A stretch of 64,000 bases of DNA from Erythrobacter sp. EC-HK427 (GTDB taxonomy: Bacteria > Pseudomonadota > Alphaproteobacteria > Sphingomonadales > Sphingomonadaceae): positions 1,695,663-1,759,662 of the forward strand of contig NZ_LR701479.1 in NCBI RefSeq assembly GCF_902498745.1, given 5' to 3'. Numbering within the stretch: position 1 is the stretch's first letter; each line of letters starts with the position of its first letter. A program made the position numbers and the translations under genes. Shown here piece by piece: positions 55,592 to 63,255 of the stretch. The notes under the pieces were generated by a model, which made no database searches, was not told where the DNA came from, and worked only from the letters and a program-made list of their open reading frames with translations.

Positions 55592-56416
55592 TCACGACCA
55601 GATCGGGAGGTTGAGCCACCAGGTCCACCATTCGGGCCAGCCTTTGGTCCACAACGGTCCACTGATGACGATGCACACCGCGCTCCAGAAACCGGCATTC
55701 AGCGCCAGCAGCAGGCCAACCCGGTGGATACCGAGCGTGCCGACCGAATAGCCGATGAGATCGCGGAAGAAGGTGTCTTCATATTCGGGAGTCTTCACTT
55801 CCTCGCCAGCAGCCGGGTTCGTGGCGGAGAGCACCAGCGCGCCGTGGAGTGCCAGCGCCAGAGTGGTGGTGAAGAAGAAGCTCACCGCCAGCATATGCGC
55901 CGGATTGTAATGGAAGTGCAGATATTGGTAGCCGGTATTGGACACCCAATCGAGGTGGCTCCAGATCCCGTAAGGGAAGCCGAAATGCCACCCGCCCATC
56001 AGCACGGGGCGGATAACCACCAGTGTGAAATAGGCAAAGATTGCCATGCCAAAGGCAAAGGGCACATGATAGCCCATGCCCAATTTGCGGCAGATTTCTA
56101 CTTCCCTGAGCGCCCAGGATGTAAAGGAAATCAGCGCGCAAACGGTGATGACCTGCCAGAAACCGCCTTCGTTCAAAGGCGCAAAGCCCAGACCGTAAGA
56201 CAAGTCGGGCGGGGCAATACTGATCAACCACGGGTTCCAGGTTGGCCCCTGGGATGCTGCATAGAAAATCAGCATCGTCCCCAAAGTGGCAAAGATAGCG
56301 GTCACGATTCCGAACAAGCCCACGTAAAAGGGGCCGACCCAGAAGTCGAACATATCTCCACCGATCAGCGTGCCGCCACGCACACGATATTTTCGCTCAA
56401 AACTGAGGAGCGCCAT
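55592..56416 (-). CDS. pufL: Photosynthetic reaction centre L subunit
   Basis: 274 residues from ATG 56416, chosen for GGGGAGG upstream and because [17 protein letters not shown] is the universal PufL start. It pairs with PufM and holds [22 protein letters not shown] and [10 protein letters not shown] contain pigment and iron ligands, and [14 protein letters not shown] the QB-side iron ligand. It is 128 bases downstream of pufA across a long hairpin. Confidence 0.97.
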   Translation of the reverse strand: MALLSFERKYRVRGGTLIGGDMFDFWVGPFYVGLFGIVTAIFATLGTMLIFYAASQGPTWNPWLISIAPPDLSYGLGFAPLNEGGFWQVITVCALISFTSWALREVEICRKLGMGYHVPFAFGMAIFAYFTLVVIRPVLMGGWHFGFPYGIWSHLDWVSNTGYQYLHFHYNPAHMLAVSFFFTTTLALALHGALVLSATNPAAGEEVKTPEYEDTFFRDLIGYSVGTLGIHRVGLLLALNAGFWSAVCIVISGPLWTKGWPEWWTWWLNLPIWS

Positions 56417-56469
56417 AGCCCATACCTCCCCCGCCACTGCTGGCGGGCCCATTGTTGATCAGCTGTTTC

Positions 56470-56517
56470 GACTGTGAGGCACGGCTGGCTGACGCCAGCC
56501 GCACCTCTCGCACAGTC
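56470..56517 (-). other. RNA hairpin between pufA and pufL
   Basis: An outer stem GACTGTG/CACAGTC (56470-56476 with 56511-56517) and an inner stem CGGCTGGC/GCCAGCCG (56482-56489 with 56494-56501) around TGAC form a long interrupted hairpin. In Rhodobacter a hairpin here protects the pufBA part of the messenger and gives more antenna than reaction centre. No T-tract follows, so it is not a full terminator. Confidence 0.75.
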
Positions 56518-56544
56518 AAATGGTCTAAACGTTACGTCCCGGCT

Positions 56545-56715
56545 CTACTCGGTAACCGTGAGCTGAGCCGTTGCGCGTGCGTTGGGGCCATCCATCCAGT
56601 TGTAGGTATCCGTGCTAAGCAGGATGAAGTGGATGGTGAAAGCCAGCACGGCGAGGAAGACGTGAAGTCCAACCAATGCCGTACGTGGATCGTACATCGT
56701 CCAAGTTTTCCACAT
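56545..56715 (-). CDS. pufA: Light-harvesting 1 alpha polypeptide
   Basis: 56 residues. One membrane helix (about 12-34) with the bacteriochlorophyll ligand His29 in AFTIHFILLS and Ala25 four residues before it. The start MWKTWTMYDPRTA is typical of LH1 alpha. AAAAGGAATATTACC gives a ribosome site (AAGGAA). It follows pufB by 64 bases that hold a hairpin. The tail after NWMDG is probably trimmed as in other LH1 alpha chains. Confidence 0.97.
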   Translation of the reverse strand: MWKTWTMYDPRTALVGLHVFLAVLAFTIHFILLSTDTYNWMDGPNARATAQLTVTE

Positions 56716-56746
56716 GGTAATATTCCTTTTGTTTTTTCAAAGGCTG

Positions 56747-56770
56747 CGGCTTGAAACGAAACTCAAGCCG
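56747..56770 (-). other. Hairpin between pufB and pufA
   Basis: A perfect 8-base stem CGGCTTGA/TCAAGCCG around AACGAAAC lies a few bases after the pufB stop. It is not followed by a T-run on the minus strand and is likely a messenger processing or stabilising element. Confidence 0.6.
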
Positions 56771-56779
56771 GTATGCGGA

Positions 56780-56938
56780 TCAGCCGATCCACGGACGCCA
56801 GGCCCAGATCAGGGCGTGTGCGACGACTGCGATCGCCACGTAGCCCACGAACCAGCCCATGAAAATCTTGTGAAATTCCTTGGCCTCTTCCGGCGTCAGA
56901 TATGTCCGAACACCGAAGCGATCATCGGGATCACTCAT
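56780..56938 (-). CDS. pufB: Light-harvesting 1 beta polypeptide
   Basis: 52 residues. One helix (about 26-46) with the bacteriochlorophyll ligand His41 in [13 protein letters not shown] and Ala37 at minus four. The cytoplasmic N-terminal [12 protein letters not shown] is classic for LH1 beta. GGAG lies 7 bases upstream of the ATG. It is the first antenna gene after bchZ; no pufQ is found before it. The start overlaps the end of a 48-codon frame by 4 bases. Confidence 0.97.
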   Translation of the reverse strand: MSDPDDRFGVRTYLTPEEAKEFHKIFMGWFVGYVAIAVVAHALIWAWRPWIG

Positions 56939-57081
56939 AGTTTTTCTCCAGTAGGTTTGTTGTGCGAGAGGCGAAATGCCTCCTGTTTATCCGCGCCCGC
57001 CGAAACGATGCGTGGATGGCTGCAACCCGCTGGACCCGGGTAATACGAAACTTGTAATCTGGTGGTGGCGAAGGCGGGCAT
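56935..57081 (-). CDS. Possible 48-residue peptide between bchZ and pufB
   Basis: An ATG overlaps the bchZ stop (TGATG, 57083-57079) and the stop overlaps the pufB start (ATGA, 56938-56935), the pattern of translationally coupled genes. The 48-residue product is soluble, with no membrane helix and no similarity that I can see to PufQ, which usually sits here and is about 74 residues. AGGAGG and CTGGAG near its end belong to pufB or a regulatory leader. It could be a real coupling peptide or chance. Confidence 0.35.
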   Translation of the reverse strand: MPAFATTRLQVSYYPGPAGCSHPRIVSAGADKQEAFRLSHNKPTGEKL

Positions 57082-58520
57082 CAGAACGCGCCCTCCGTCA
57101 GCAAAATGTCGGCAAGGCGGTCTGCCGAAACGCGCGCCTCGCCCGCTTTGCGTGCGGCCTGTTCGGCGGCGTCGCGCAGCCGTTTGGCGGCAGAAATGCG
57201 GATCAGCACCGGCTGCGCGTCGACCAGCGCATCGAGCTTGGCCTTGGCTTCGGCATCCCACGCCATGGCGGCACGCGCCGGAGTGGGATCGATCCGGTCA
57301 AGATCGGTGCTGAGCGGGATGATGTGGAACAGCGCATCGAACAGCGCATTGCACACTTCCTGCACCAGATAGGTCGCGCCCGAATAGCCCATAAAGGGCG
57401 TGCCCGTGTGGCGACGGATTGCGGCACCGGGGAAGCTGGCGGGAATGTAAATCCCGCGCGAACCGCACTCGGCCATATACATCCGCTCGTTATAGCTGCC
57501 GAACACGACCAGCGGCGGATTGGCATGGATTGCGGCGCGCACAGCCTGGTTGTCGGGCTTGACCCCCGCAGACCGGCTGAAAGCGAAAGCGCAGGGCAGG
57601 CCCATATCGTCTTCAAGGAATTTGCGGATGCCGCGCGCATAGGTTTCGTTCGCCACAATGCCGAAGCTGGCGGTAGCGAAGAAATCCTGCGTGACCGAGC
57701 GCCACAGATCCCACAAGGGTTTGATCGTGGTGTGCTTCTCGCGCTCGATAAAGGGTTCGGGGTCAAGCCCGAGCTCATCGCCCAGCGCACGCAGGAACTT
57801 GGTGGTGCTGTCGAGACCGACAGGCGCCTGGTAAAAGGGCCGCTCCATCAGCTCGCACAGATTGCGGCCGAACTCGCGGTACATACAGACATTGGCCTCT
57901 GCATCGGCGAGGCGGCGGATGTCGGCCAGATGGCTGCCCAGCGGGAAAACCATGTTCACTTCCGCGCCGATCCCTTCGATCAGACGGCGGATTTCGGCAA
58001 GGTCGCTTGCCATGTTGAACATCCCGTAGGCGGGGCCGAGGATATTGACCTTGGGCTTCGCGCCTTCCTTGCGCGGACGCAAAGCGGGCACTTTCTTCGG
58101 GCCGAATTCGGTCCACAGCCAGCTCATTGCGCGGTCGGCGCTTTGCCACTGGTCTTCGTCGATCGTGCGCGGCAGGAACCGCTTGATATTGGTGCCTTCG
58201 GGCGTCACCCCGCCGCCGATCATTTCGGCAATCGAGCCGGTGACCACTACGCAGGGCAGTTCGGGATCGAGCGTCTTCCACGCCCGCATCATCGCGCCTT
58301 CGGTACCGGTTTTGCCGAGCTCTTCCTCGCCCAGACCCGTTACCACGATGGGCAGTTCATGCGGCGGCAGGCCGTCGGTATAGTGCAGCACGGACGTGAC
58401 CGGCAGGTTTTCGCAGCCGACCGGGCCATCGATGATAACCTGCAAGCCCTTCACTGCAGTGAAGACGTAGGTTGCGCCCCAATATCCACCGGCGCGATCG
58501 TGATCGAGGACGTAGCTCAT
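57081..58520 (-). CDS. bchZ: Chlorophyllide a reductase subunit Z
   Basis: 479 residues from ATG 58520, overlapping the bchY stop by 4 bases. With BchY it forms the nitrogenase-like core that reduces the C7-C8 double bond of chlorophyllide a. The N-terminal [20 protein letters not shown] and the cysteine in [19 protein letters not shown] are diagnostic. The C-terminal region (about 410-470) is a PCP_red-like domain ([20 protein letters not shown]). It is 142 bases from pufB. Confidence 0.97.
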   Translation of the reverse strand: MSYVLDHDRAGGYWGATYVFTAVKGLQVIIDGPVGCENLPVTSVLHYTDGLPPHELPIVVTGLGEEELGKTGTEGAMMRAWKTLDPELPCVVVTGSIAEMIGGGVTPEGTNIKRFLPRTIDEDQWQSADRAMSWLWTEFGPKKVPALRPRKEGAKPKVNILGPAYGMFNMASDLAEIRRLIEGIGAEVNMVFPLGSHLADIRRLADAEANVCMYREFGRNLCELMERPFYQAPVGLDSTTKFLRALGDELGLDPEPFIEREKHTTIKPLWDLWRSVTQDFFATASFGIVANETYARGIRKFLEDDMGLPCAFAFSRSAGVKPDNQAVRAAIHANPPLVVFGSYNERMYMAECGSRGIYIPASFPGAAIRRHTGTPFMGYSGATYLVQEVCNALFDALFHIIPLSTDLDRIDPTPARAAMAWDAEAKAKLDALVDAQPVLIRISAAKRLRDAAEQAARKAGEARVSADRLADILLTEGAF

Positions 58521-60040
58521 GTGCCCACCGCCTCCGCCGCCTTGCGCGCCGCTTCGTTGATTGCCGCGTATTTCGCTTTGAAATTGGGGCGATCCTGCGG
58601 GGTGTCTTCCCACACGCCGGTCGCATGATCGGTGCCGACGCCATCGAAGAAGGCGGCCATCGTGTCCATCCGGCCCTTGTTTGCCAGCGCACCATTGATG
58701 ACCTGCGCCAGACTGCCAGCGCCAGCCACACCCATCAGCGGGCGGGCGGAAATGAGGTTGGTGAAATAAAGCGAGGGGATCGCTCGCTGCTTCGCGTGCT
58801 GCACCACGGGGGTGGTGCCGATGGCGAGATCAGGGCCGAATTCCGAAATGGCGGCGATATCTTCTTCGAGGCTGGCGCGGAAATTCACCCGCACGCCCTT
58901 TGCTTCCAGCCATTCGCGGTCCGGATCGGACCAGCGCGTTTTGGGGCAGGCAGAGCCGACATAGGGCACATCCGCGCCGCTTTCGATCAGCAGCCGGGCC
59001 ACCAGCAATTCGGAGCCTTCGTAGCCCGAAACGGTGATACGGCCCTTGATCGGGTTCGCCGCGAGCGCACCCCGGATCGCGCCGACAAAGGCGTTCTTCG
59101 AGGCGTCGATATGCGCCTGCTTGACCCCGCAGGCAGCACCAATGGCATCGAGCCAGGCGGCGGTCCCTTCCGCGCCAACCGGCGCTGAACCGACAATCGC
59201 GCGGCCAGCGGCTTCGAATTCGCGCACGCTCGCGGTGTAGAAGGGGTGGATTGCCCCCACGGCCGCGCAATCGAGCGCGGAATAGAGTTCGCGCCATTCG
59301 CGGGTCGGGACGACTGGCCCGGCGGCAAGGCCGAGCGGTTCCAGCATCATGCCAATGCCGACCGGATCAGCGGGGAACATTTCGCCCAGCAAAGCGATCG
59401 TCGGCTTGTCGGATTTCTCGCGCGGAGCGGCAACCGGCCCGGCGGCCACTTCTTCGCGCGCATATTTCAGCATCGCGCCTGCCAGCACGTCCTTGGCTTC
59501 GGCGTGGGTCGGGATGCCGAAACCGGGCACATCGATGCCTATCACCCGCACACCGTTGATCTGGTCAGCGAGCAGCCGTAGCGGCACGCCGCTGGCGGTG
59601 GGGACGCACAGATTGGTGACGATGATGGTGTCGTATTTCTCCGGATCGGCGAGGTTTTCGACCGCTTCCTTGATGTCTTCGAACAGCTTGCCGGTGACGA
59701 GCGTTTCCGAACTGAAGGGCACATAACCCACCGTCCGCCGCGCGCCGTAGAAATGGCTGGTGAAGGTGAGGCCGTAAACGCAGCAGGCCGAGCCCGAAAG
59801 CACGGTCGCGGTGCGCCGCATCCGCAGACCGACGCGCAATGACCCGAAAGCCGGGCACATACTTTGCGGCTGGTCGTGCGGGCCGACGGGATAATCGGCC
59901 GCATATTGATCGAGAATCTCGCTCTTGCCCGCTTTGCGCGCGGCTTCCTGCATGGTGGACGCACTGCTGCATCCGCCACCTTCGGCAGAACCGATATCGA
60001 GCCTATCGCGCTCGCGCACAGATGTGCTAATGTCGGTCAT
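58517..60040 (-). CDS. bchY: Chlorophyllide a reductase subunit Y
   Basis: 507 residues. Core partner of BchZ. Cluster cysteines are visible as [23 protein letters not shown] and [10 protein letters not shown]. It starts 3 bases after bchX. The N-terminus carries an unusual GGGCSSAS stretch at about 21-28 before the conserved region, also seen in relatives. Confidence 0.96.
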   Translation of the reverse strand: MTDISTSVRERDRLDIGSAEGGGCSSASTMQEAARKAGKSEILDQYAADYPVGPHDQPQSMCPAFGSLRVGLRMRRTATVLSGSACCVYGLTFTSHFYGARRTVGYVPFSSETLVTGKLFEDIKEAVENLADPEKYDTIIVTNLCVPTASGVPLRLLADQINGVRVIGIDVPGFGIPTHAEAKDVLAGAMLKYAREEVAAGPVAAPREKSDKPTIALLGEMFPADPVGIGMMLEPLGLAAGPVVPTREWRELYSALDCAAVGAIHPFYTASVREFEAAGRAIVGSAPVGAEGTAAWLDAIGAACGVKQAHIDASKNAFVGAIRGALAANPIKGRITVSGYEGSELLVARLLIESGADVPYVGSACPKTRWSDPDREWLEAKGVRVNFRASLEEDIAAISEFGPDLAIGTTPVVQHAKQRAIPSLYFTNLISARPLMGVAGAGSLAQVINGALANKGRMDTMAAFFDGVGTDHATGVWEDTPQDRPNFKAKYAAINEAARKAAEAVGT

Positions 60041-60043
60041 GGC

Positions 60044-61030
60044 CTACACCTCATCGTAGATGACTTCGAGGGAGGGCTTGGGTTCGAAAGAACCGCCGCG
60101 CATATCGGCCTGTGTGGCTGGCATCAAAGTGACGCTGCCACCCGTGTCTTCAGGGGAGAAGAGGCCAAGCAAACCGTCCTGGTCCAGAGGAGCGGGTTGG
60201 CGCGGCGGAGCCTCGGCGACGTTGGTGGCGAGCTCTTCAAAGAGCCCGCTCCATTCGCCACCAGGCTTACCGATAATCTGGTAATTGGCGGATTTGCGGC
60301 GGATATCCTCATCCGCCGGGATGGCTGTCAGCACCGGAATGCCCACCGCATCGGCAAAGGCCTGCGCCTCCCCCGTGCCATCATCCTTGTTGATAATCAT
60401 GCCGGCCACGCCGACATTGCCGCCCATCTTGCGGAAGTATTCGACCGCCTTGCAAACATTGTTGGCGACGTAGAGCGATTGCAGATCGTTCGATCCGACC
60501 ACGATCACCTTCTGGCACATATCGCGGGCAATCGGCAGGCCGAAGCCGCCGCACACCACATCGCCGAGGAAATCGAGCAGGACGTAATCGAAACCCCAAT
60601 CGTGGAAGCCGAGCTTTTCCAGCAGTTCGAAGCCATGGATAATCCCGCGCCCCCCGCAGCCGCGCCCGACTTCGGGCCCGCCCAGCTCCATTGCGAACAC
60701 GCCGTCACGCTGGAAGCAGACATCTTCGATGGCCACTTCTTCGCCCGCCAGCTTTTTGGCGGAGGAGGTTTCGATGATCGTCGGGCAGCTCTTGCCACCG
60801 AACAGCAGGCTGGTGGTGTCCGATTTGGGATCGCATCCGATCAGCAGCACGCGCTTGCCTTGCTGCGCCATCATGTAGCTGAGATTGGACAGCGCGAAGC
60901 TCTTGCCGCTGCCGCCCTTGCCGTAGATCGCGATGATCTGCGTTTCGGACTTCACCTCGCCCGTGGGTACGGGATCGGGTTCGATTGCGGCTTCTTCGCG
61001 AAGGGCAGTATCGGCGTCGAGCATAGTCAT
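60044..61030 (-). CDS. bchX: Chlorophyllide a reductase iron protein
   Basis: 328 residues from ATG 61030, overlapping the bchC stop by 4 bases; a second ATG is at 61024. NifH-like ATP-driven electron donor to BchYZ. P-loop YGKGGSGKS (Lys43); 4Fe-4S ligands Cys125 (GRGCGGRG) and Cys160 (VVCGGFG). Ser at position 41 instead of the Ile of BchL is a marker of the BchX branch. The C-terminus ends in LEVIYDEV. Confidence 0.97.
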   Translation of the reverse strand: MTMLDADTALREEAAIEPDPVPTGEVKSETQIIAIYGKGGSGKSFALSNLSYMMAQQGKRVLLIGCDPKSDTTSLLFGGKSCPTIIETSSAKKLAGEEVAIEDVCFQRDGVFAMELGGPEVGRGCGGRGIIHGFELLEKLGFHDWGFDYVLLDFLGDVVCGGFGLPIARDMCQKVIVVGSNDLQSLYVANNVCKAVEYFRKMGGNVGVAGMIINKDDGTGEAQAFADAVGIPVLTAIPADEDIRRKSANYQIIGKPGGEWSGLFEELATNVAEAPPRQPAPLDQDGLLGLFSPEDTGGSVTLMPATQADMRGGSFEPKPSLEVIYDEV

Positions 61031-61962
61031 GCGGCTTGGCTCCAGTCGAGCACCATTTTCAGGCAATCGGGATCGTGAAAGGCGGTGGGGTAGGCTGCTT
61101 CCGCAGCGCCCGCCGGGGCGGTGTGCGAAATCAGGCCCGCGAGATCGAGCGCACCGTCTTCAATCAGGGTGCGCGTTGCTGCGAGATCGTCCGGCTGCCA
61201 TTCGGCGGCGACCCGAAGGCGGGCTTCGGCGCGGAAGGCGGCAGGAAAGGCGAAGCTGGGGCGGTTGGCGTAAAATCCTGCCAGCACCAGCTCGCCGCGA
61301 TGGGCGAGGCGGCCAATCAGCACGTCGATCCCGTCGGCATAGCCGCTGGCATCGTAGATCGCGGCGTAATTGTGCCGGTCATCATCCTTGGGAGCGATGA
61401 CATCATAGCCGACCCCGCCGGTGCGGCGTTCGGCCTTGTTGTCCCACACCACCGGCGCAGGTGCGCCCATGGCAATGGTCAGGCGAGCGAGCAGACGGCC
61501 CAGCGTGCCGTGGCCGACAATCAGTTCGGGCGGCTTTTCCCCCGAAAGTGCGTGCAGCGCGGTCGCGGCGAGGGCGAACAAGGTACCGTCACGGCCCAGC
61601 GACTCGGAAACAGGCAGGGCGCGGGCGCTGGAAACAACGACTCGCTCCGCTGTGCCGCCGAACAGCCCCTTCGCATCCTGATAGCAGGTAGCGCCGGGCA
61701 CGAAGACCCATTCGCCAATCCGCGCTTGCGCATCGGCCCCTGCATCAACCACACGGCCCACCGATTCGTACCCCGGAACCAGCGGGTAGCCCATGCCCGG
61801 AAACCGCGGCATCTCCCCGTTCCATAAGAGTTTTTCGGTGCCGGTGCTGATGCCGGAATAATGGATATCGACCACGCAATCGGACGGGCCGCAATCGCAC
61901 AGCGCATGGCGCTGTATCGATAGGCGACGGGGAGCCTGTAGCGTTACTGCCATGGCATCCAT
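61027..61962 (-). CDS. bchC: Bacteriochlorophyllide a dehydrogenase
   Basis: 311 residues. A medium-chain dehydrogenase relative that oxidises the C3-hydroxyethyl to acetyl, the last macrocycle step. Marks: YSGISTGTEKLLWNGEMP, GMGYPLVPGYESVGRVVD and GHGTLGRLLARLTIA (Rossmann loop). It heads the bchCXYZ-pufBALMC transcript behind a two-site PpsR promoter. GGAG precedes the ATG; another ATG is in frame 9 bases later. Confidence 0.95.
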   Translation of the reverse strand: MDAMAVTLQAPRRLSIQRHALCDCGPSDCVVDIHYSGISTGTEKLLWNGEMPRFPGMGYPLVPGYESVGRVVDAGADAQARIGEWVFVPGATCYQDAKGLFGGTAERVVVSSARALPVSESLGRDGTLFALAATALHALSGEKPPELIVGHGTLGRLLARLTIAMGAPAPVVWDNKAERRTGGVGYDVIAPKDDDRHNYAAIYDASGYADGIDVLIGRLAHRGELVLAGFYANRPSFAFPAAFRAEARLRVAAEWQPDDLAATRTLIEDGALDLAGLISHTAPAGAAEAAYPTAFHDPDCLKMVLDWSQAA

Positions 61963-62028
61963 TCGCTCCGTCCCCTTTCCGACCCTTGGGCCCCTGGCAT
62001 CTCGGAAGATGCTCTTTCTCGAAGGTTC

Positions 62029-62056
62029 ACTTTAGAGCAAAGCCGAAGAGTGTCAA
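62029..62056 (-). promoter_or_regulatory. Putative bchC promoter
   Basis: Minus-strand TTGACA (62051-62056) and TAAAGT (62029-62034) 16 bases apart. The -35 is part of a PpsR palindrome. An alternative -35 ATGACA (62077-62082) with a poor -10 further in would place the two palindromes over -35 and -10 as in R. capsulatus. Confidence 0.55.
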
Positions 62057-62068
62057 TTAAACTCGACA
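62051..62068. promoter_or_regulatory. PpsR/CrtJ-like site 1 of bchC
   Basis: TGTCAATTAAACTCGACA, a perfect TGT-N12-ACA. Separated by exactly 8 bases from the second site, the spacing known for cooperative CrtJ binding at R. capsulatus bchC. Confidence 0.8.
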
Positions 62069-62076
62069 CTATTTGA

Positions 62077-62094
62077 TGTCATACAAAACTGACA
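62077..62094. promoter_or_regulatory. PpsR/CrtJ-like site 2 of bchC
   Basis: TGTCATACAAAACTGACA, a perfect TGT-N12-ACA. It overlaps the last codons and stop of crtF, so the bchC control region reaches into the crtF gene. Confidence 0.8.
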
Positions 62095-63191
62095 ACACAG
62101 CTGGAGATGATCGGTTGGGCCGTTTGCCGTTGGCGCCAGCTGGCAAATCCGGCCTCGCGCAGTAGGGTGCCGATCGCTTTAGCCGAGCGGGGTTTCCCCG
62201 AATTCATCGCCCAGAGATACAGGCCGAAATAGGTGTCCCCCATGGCCCGTGCACCGGGCGTTTCGGCCATCGGTTCGGCAATCAACAGTCGGCCGCCTGC
62301 GGGCAGAGTCGCGCGGATCGCGCGCAGGATCGCCAGCGCTGCTGCATCGTCATGATCGTGCAGGATGCGGTTGAGCGTGATGCAATCATACCCGCTGGGC
62401 AAAGCAGTGGCGAAGAAATCACCGGGATGCAGGGTGATGCGCTCCGTCAGGCCTTTTTGGGACAAGACTTCGGTCGTACCGTCCAACACGGCGGGCAGAT
62501 CGAAAATCCCGATCCGCGCATCAGGCGCATGGTTGGCAAGCGCCATGGCGAAGGCCCCGTGTCCGCCGCCCACATCTAACACCGCCCGGTGGCGGGAGAA
62601 GTCGTAAGCCGCGAAAGTCTGCTCCGCCACCATCGCGTGCGATACGGCCATCAGCTGCGAATATTCGGCAGCTTTCTCTCCGTTGATCGCCCCTTCATAG
62701 GCCCAGAAGCGGCTCAACTGCGTCGCCTCTTGGCGGTCGGCGCGCAGCAGGGCGAGCGGATCGGCGAGGTCGGCGTAGAGCAGCCGGTGATGGCGGATCA
62801 TCGCCACCGCGCCGGGGTTGGCCTGCAAGGCCGCGCCGTGCTTGCCGAGCATCCAGCAGTCCGCGCCCGCCACCTCCGCCAGCTCCAGCCCCGCCGCCGC
62901 ACGCACCAGTCGCTCGGCGGCATCGGCGGACAGATCACAGTGCCGCGCAATCGCGGGGACATTGGCGGGGCCATCGGCCAGCAGCTCCAATAACCCCGAT
63001 TCGACACAGGCGAGCAGGGTCTGCGTGTAAGCAAAGCCCGCCACCAGATCGAACAGTCCGCCTGCGCGCGCCCGCGCCACATGGCTGATCGGCCAGATTG
63101 CCGCACTGTATTTCTGGAAGCTTGGCGAGCCGTAAAGCCGGTTGCGCCAGGCCAGCCAGCGGGCTTTCCACGAGAGATGATTTTTGCCCAT
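62079..63191 (-). CDS. crtF: Hydroxyneurosporene O-methyltransferase
   Basis: 370 residues from ATG 63191. It methylates the 1-hydroxy group of acyclic carotenoids with SAM in the spheroidene or spirilloxanthin pathways. SAM motif VLDVGGGHGAFAMALA and the acidic stretch TLNRILHDHDD typical of caffeate-type O-methyltransferases. The N-terminal dimerisation region ARARAGGLFDLVAGFAYTQ is the CrtF signature. The start is uncertain: the frame stays open to 63275 and a PpsR palindrome lies two bases before this ATG. Divergent from crtD. Confidence 0.9.
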   Translation of the reverse strand: MGKNHLSWKARWLAWRNRLYGSPSFQKYSAAIWPISHVARARAGGLFDLVAGFAYTQTLLACVESGLLELLADGPANVPAIARHCDLSADAAERLVRAAAGLELAEVAGADCWMLGKHGAALQANPGAVAMIRHHRLLYADLADPLALLRADRQEATQLSRFWAYEGAINGEKAAEYSQLMAVSHAMVAEQTFAAYDFSRHRAVLDVGGGHGAFAMALANHAPDARIGIFDLPAVLDGTTEVLSQKGLTERITLHPGDFFATALPSGYDCITLNRILHDHDDAAALAILRAIRATLPAGGRLLIAEPMAETPGARAMGDTYFGLYLWAMNSGKPRSAKAIGTLLREAGFASWRQRQTAQPIISSCVVSFV

Positions 63192-63192
63192 A

Positions 63193-63233
63193 TGTCCAAT
63201 CAACTGGACAGATGAACTGTAAAGGTCAATGAT
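63193..63233 (+). promoter_or_regulatory. crtF/crtD divergent region with PpsR site and crtD promoter
   Basis: TGTCCAATCAACTGGACA (63193-63210) is a perfect TGT-N12-ACA. Its right end TGGACA (63205-63210) and AATGAT (63228-63233) are 17 bases apart and could be the crtD promoter. A lone TGT 7 bases further on (63218) may be a worn second site. For crtF the palindrome would cover the transcript start or leader. Confidence 0.6.
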
Positions 63234-63255
63234 CTTGGCGTAAGGGAGACTCCGT

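Noticed and set aside
56935-57081. pufQ in the bchZ-pufB gap
   Set aside because: The gap is 142 bases, too short for the roughly 74-residue PufQ, and the frame there has no membrane helix.
63218-63235. Second PpsR site in the crtF/crtD region
   Set aside because: Only the TGT half is present; the other end reads TCT in place of ACA.
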